NCBI GenBank assembly: GCA_035645555.1
Contig: DASQMI010000051.1
Coordinates: 1 to 16,210 of the forward strand
Source: Lysobacter_F sp035645555
GTDB taxonomy: Bacteria > Pseudomonadota > Gammaproteobacteria > Xanthomonadales > Xanthomonadaceae
Direction: 5' to 3'
DNA length: 16,210 bases
Both the position numbers and the translations under genes were made by a program. Below the pieces are notes generated by a model. It searched no databases. It was not told where the DNA came from and saw only the letters and a program-made list of their open reading frames with translations. Positions 12,896 to 16,210 of this stretch are shown in pieces; position 1 is the stretch's first letter; the number at the start of each line of letters is the position of its first letter.

Positions 12896-13270
12896 ATGGC
12901 AACCATCAACCAGCTGGTCCGCAAGCCGCGGCGGGCGGCCACCGACAAGAGCGCCTCGCCGGCGCTGGCCAACTGCCCGCAGCGCCGCGGCGTCTGCACC
13001 CGCGTCTACACCACCACGCCGAAGAAGCCGAACTCGGCCCTGCGCAAGGTCGCCAAGGTGCGCCTGACCAACGGCTACGAGGTGATCTCCTACATCGGTG
13101 GCGAAGGCCACAACCTGCAGGAGCACTCGGTGGTGCTGATCCGCGGCGGCCGCGTCAAGGACCTGCCGGGCGTGCGCTACCACACCGTCCGCGGTTCGCT
13201 CGACGCCGCCGGCGTCGCCAAGCGTCGCCAGGGCCGTTCCAAGTACGGCGCCAAGCGGCCGAAGTCCTGA
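12896..13270 (+). CDS. rpsL: 30S ribosomal protein S12
   Basis: 124 residues, identical in length to E. coli S12. S12 sits at the decoding centre and controls accuracy. The signature TTTPKKPNSALRKVAKVRL is present. K43 and K88, the residues whose changes give streptomycin resistance, are both lysine, so the sequence is of the sensitive type. D89 in GGRVKDLPG is the residue that RimO methylthiolates in E. coli. The ribosome binding site is weak: AGAAAG (12883-12888) is the best match before the ATG and lacks a GGAG core. The stop codon lies in the loop of a long hairpin (13250-13283) that continues into the gap before rpsG. Confidence 0.98.
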   Translation: MATINQLVRKPRRAATDKSASPALANCPQRRGVCTRVYTTTPKKPNSALRKVAKVRLTNGYEVISYIGGEGHNLQEHSVVLIRGGRVKDLPGVRYHTVRGSLDAAGVAKRRQGRSKYGAKRPKS

Positions 13271-13285
13271 TTCGGCCGTTGGCCG
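13250..13285 (+). promoter_or_regulatory. Hairpin over the rpsL stop codon, candidate S7 regulatory site
   Basis: CGGCCGAA (13256-13263) pairs perfectly with TTCGGCCG (13271-13278), and GCCAA (13250-13254) with TTGGC (13279-13283), with one bulged G (13255). The seven-base loop GTCCTGA (13264-13270) contains the rpsL stop. A competing fold, CGGCC (13273-13277) with GGCCG (13281-13285), overlaps it. In E. coli, S7 represses the str operon by binding structured RNA between rpsL and rpsG. This gap is only 45 bases here, and this is its only strong structure. A terminating ribosome would open the stem, coupling rpsL to rpsG. S7 binding itself is inferred. Confidence 0.5.
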
Positions 13286-13315
13286 TCCCGAACACACGAG
13301 TAACAGGTACGCACA

Positions 13316-13783
13316 ATGTCGCGTAAAGGCTCTGCCCCGCAGCGCTCGGTCCTGCCGGATCCCAAGCACGGCAGCGAGACGATCGCTCGCTTCATCAACA
13401 TGGTCATGAAAAGCGGCAAGAAGTCCGTCGCCGAGAAGATCGTCTACGGCGCCATGGACATCCTGTCCGAGAAGAACCCGAATGCGCTCGAGCTGGTCGA
13501 GAAGGCGCTCGGCAACGTCGCTCCCGCGGTCGAGGTGAAGTCCCGCCGCGTCGGCGGCGCCACCTACCAGGTGCCGGTCGAAGTGCGCGCCACCCGCCGT
13601 ACCGCGCTGGCGATGCGCTGGGTGATCGACTCCGCGCGCAAGCGCGGCGAGAACGGCATGCCGCGCAAGCTGGCGGCCGAGCTGCTGGACGCGTCCGAAA
13701 ACCGCGGTGGCGCGATCAAGAAGCGCGAGGAAACCCACCGCATGGCGGAAGCCAACAAGGCGTTCGCCCACTACCGCTGGTAA
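13316..13783 (+). CDS. rpsG: 30S ribosomal protein S7
   Basis: 155 residues, the common bacterial length (E. coli K-12 has a longer C-terminal tail). S7 nucleates assembly of the 3' domain of 16S rRNA and lies in the head of the 30S subunit near the E site. Conserved blocks include VLPDPKHGSETIARFIN, VEVKSRRVGGATYQVPVEVR, ALAMRWVIDSARKR and the C-terminal HRMAEANKAFAHYRW. The ATG at 13316 gives the usual MSRKG-type start. The upstream site is poor (ACAGGT, 13304-13309, spacing six), so translation probably depends on coupling to rpsL through the intervening hairpin. fusA follows after 132 bases containing two strong hairpins. Confidence 0.98.
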   Translation: MSRKGSAPQRSVLPDPKHGSETIARFINMVMKSGKKSVAEKIVYGAMDILSEKNPNALELVEKALGNVAPAVEVKSRRVGGATYQVPVEVRATRRTALAMRWVIDSARKRGENGMPRKLAAELLDASENRGGAIKKREETHRMAEANKAFAHYRW

Positions 13784-13792
13784 CCGGCGGCC

Positions 13793-13817
13793 GACGCGAC
13801 CGGATCGCGGTCGCGTC
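13793..13817 (+). other. Hairpin after rpsG
   Basis: GACGCGACCG (13793-13802) pairs perfectly with CGGTCGCGTC (13808-13817) around GATCG, starting nine bases after the rpsG stop. No T tract follows, so it is more likely a message-stabilising or processing element than a terminator. Confidence 0.5.
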
Positions 13818-13853
13818 CACTCGAGTGCCGCGTCGGCGTTGCCGCACGGCGAA

Positions 13854-13882
13854 CCGGATGCCGCCGCACAGGCGGCGTCCGG
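13854..13882 (+). other. Twelve-pair hairpin upstream of fusA
   Basis: CCGGATGCCGCC (13854-13865) pairs with GGCGGCGTCCGG (13871-13882) over 12 pairs (one T-G) around GCACA. It ends 33 bases before the fusA start, leaving the ribosome binding site AGAGGA (13906-13911) free. It could adjust fusA output relative to rpsL-rpsG or mark a cleavage site. Function inferred. Confidence 0.5.
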
Positions 13883-13915
13883 CCATCTGAGAACCGTAAA
13901 CGAGTAGAGGATCCC

Positions 13916-16006
<2,091 letters not shown>

Positions 16007-16036
16007 TCCTGATTTCGACCTTTCGAGGACTGAGCC

Positions 16037-16210
16037 ATGGCAAAAGAAAAGTTCGAGCGCAAGAAGCCACACGTGAACGTGGGCACGATTGGACACGTGG
16101 ACCACGGCAAGACGACGCTGACGGCGGCGCTGACGAAGGTGGGTGCCGAGCGTTTCGGTGGTGAGTTCAAGGCGTACGACCAGATCGACGCGGCGCCGGA
16201 AGAGAAGGCG
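16037..16210 (+). CDS. tuf: Elongation factor Tu, N-terminal end only (downstream tuf copy)
   Basis: The first 58 codons are present; the gene runs off the window. It starts MAKEKFERKKPHVNVGTIGH and has the P-loop GHVDHGKT at residues 19-26. Switch I begins near AYDQIDAAPEEKA at the window edge. EF-Tu carries aminoacyl-tRNA to the ribosome. GAGGA (16025-16029) is the ribosome binding site, seven bases before the ATG. The gap to fusA is only 30 bases and has no terminator, so it is co-transcribed with fusA as tufA is in E. coli. It is in the same orientation as the tuf end at 1-62. Confidence 0.98.
   Translation, partial: MAKEKFERKKPHVNVGTIGHVDHGKTTLTAALTKVGAERFGGEFKAYDQIDAAPEEKA

Overview
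This window is a housekeeping ribosome and RNA polymerase locus from a GC-rich gammaproteobacterium, most likely a member of the Xanthomonadaceae (Lysobacter or Xanthomonas type). That placement is an inference from the gene order, the high G+C, and protein sequences that read like xanthomonad versions (L1, NusG, and a beta subunit carrying an extra block near residues 425-446). The exact genus cannot be fixed from the window alone. I found no mobile element, CRISPR array, toxin or defence gene, broken gene or sign of transfer. No previously undescribed protein system is visible. What deserves attention is the untranslated RNA between the genes.

Layout, all on the + strand: the 3' end of one tuf gene (1-62), two tight hairpins, tRNA-Trp(CCA) (171-246), secE (330-707), nusG (713-1285), rplK (1379-1807), rplA (1811-2512), a 379-base structured leader with an L10-type autoregulatory site, rplJ (2892-3416), rplL (3486-3863), a 259-base attenuator and processing region, rpoB (4123-8283), rpoC (8369-12583), a 312-base gap holding the one clear promoter and a leader terminator, rpsL (12896-13270), rpsG (13316-13783), fusA (13916-16006), and the 5' end of a second tuf gene (16037 to the window end).

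The first half corresponds to the E. coli tufB-trpT-secE-nusG-rplKAJL-rpoBC (rif) region and the second half to the str operon (rpsL-rpsG-fusA-tufA). Here the two are joined head to tail, so two tuf copies in direct orientation bracket the transcription and translation core. The products form one growth-rate module: SecE for the translocon, NusG for elongation and transcription-translation coupling, L11/L1/L10/L12 for the ribosomal stalks and GTPase centre, beta and beta' for RNA polymerase, S12/S7 for the decoding centre and 30S head, and EF-G plus EF-Tu for elongation.

Control appears to be mainly at the RNA level. There are candidate binding sites for L1 (before rplK), L10 (before rplJ) and S7 (across the rpsL stop codon). 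There is an intrinsic-terminator-like attenuator before rpoB, and another between the rpsL promoter and rpsL. Most of the remaining intergenic gaps contain at least one perfect or near-perfect GC hairpin without a T tract.
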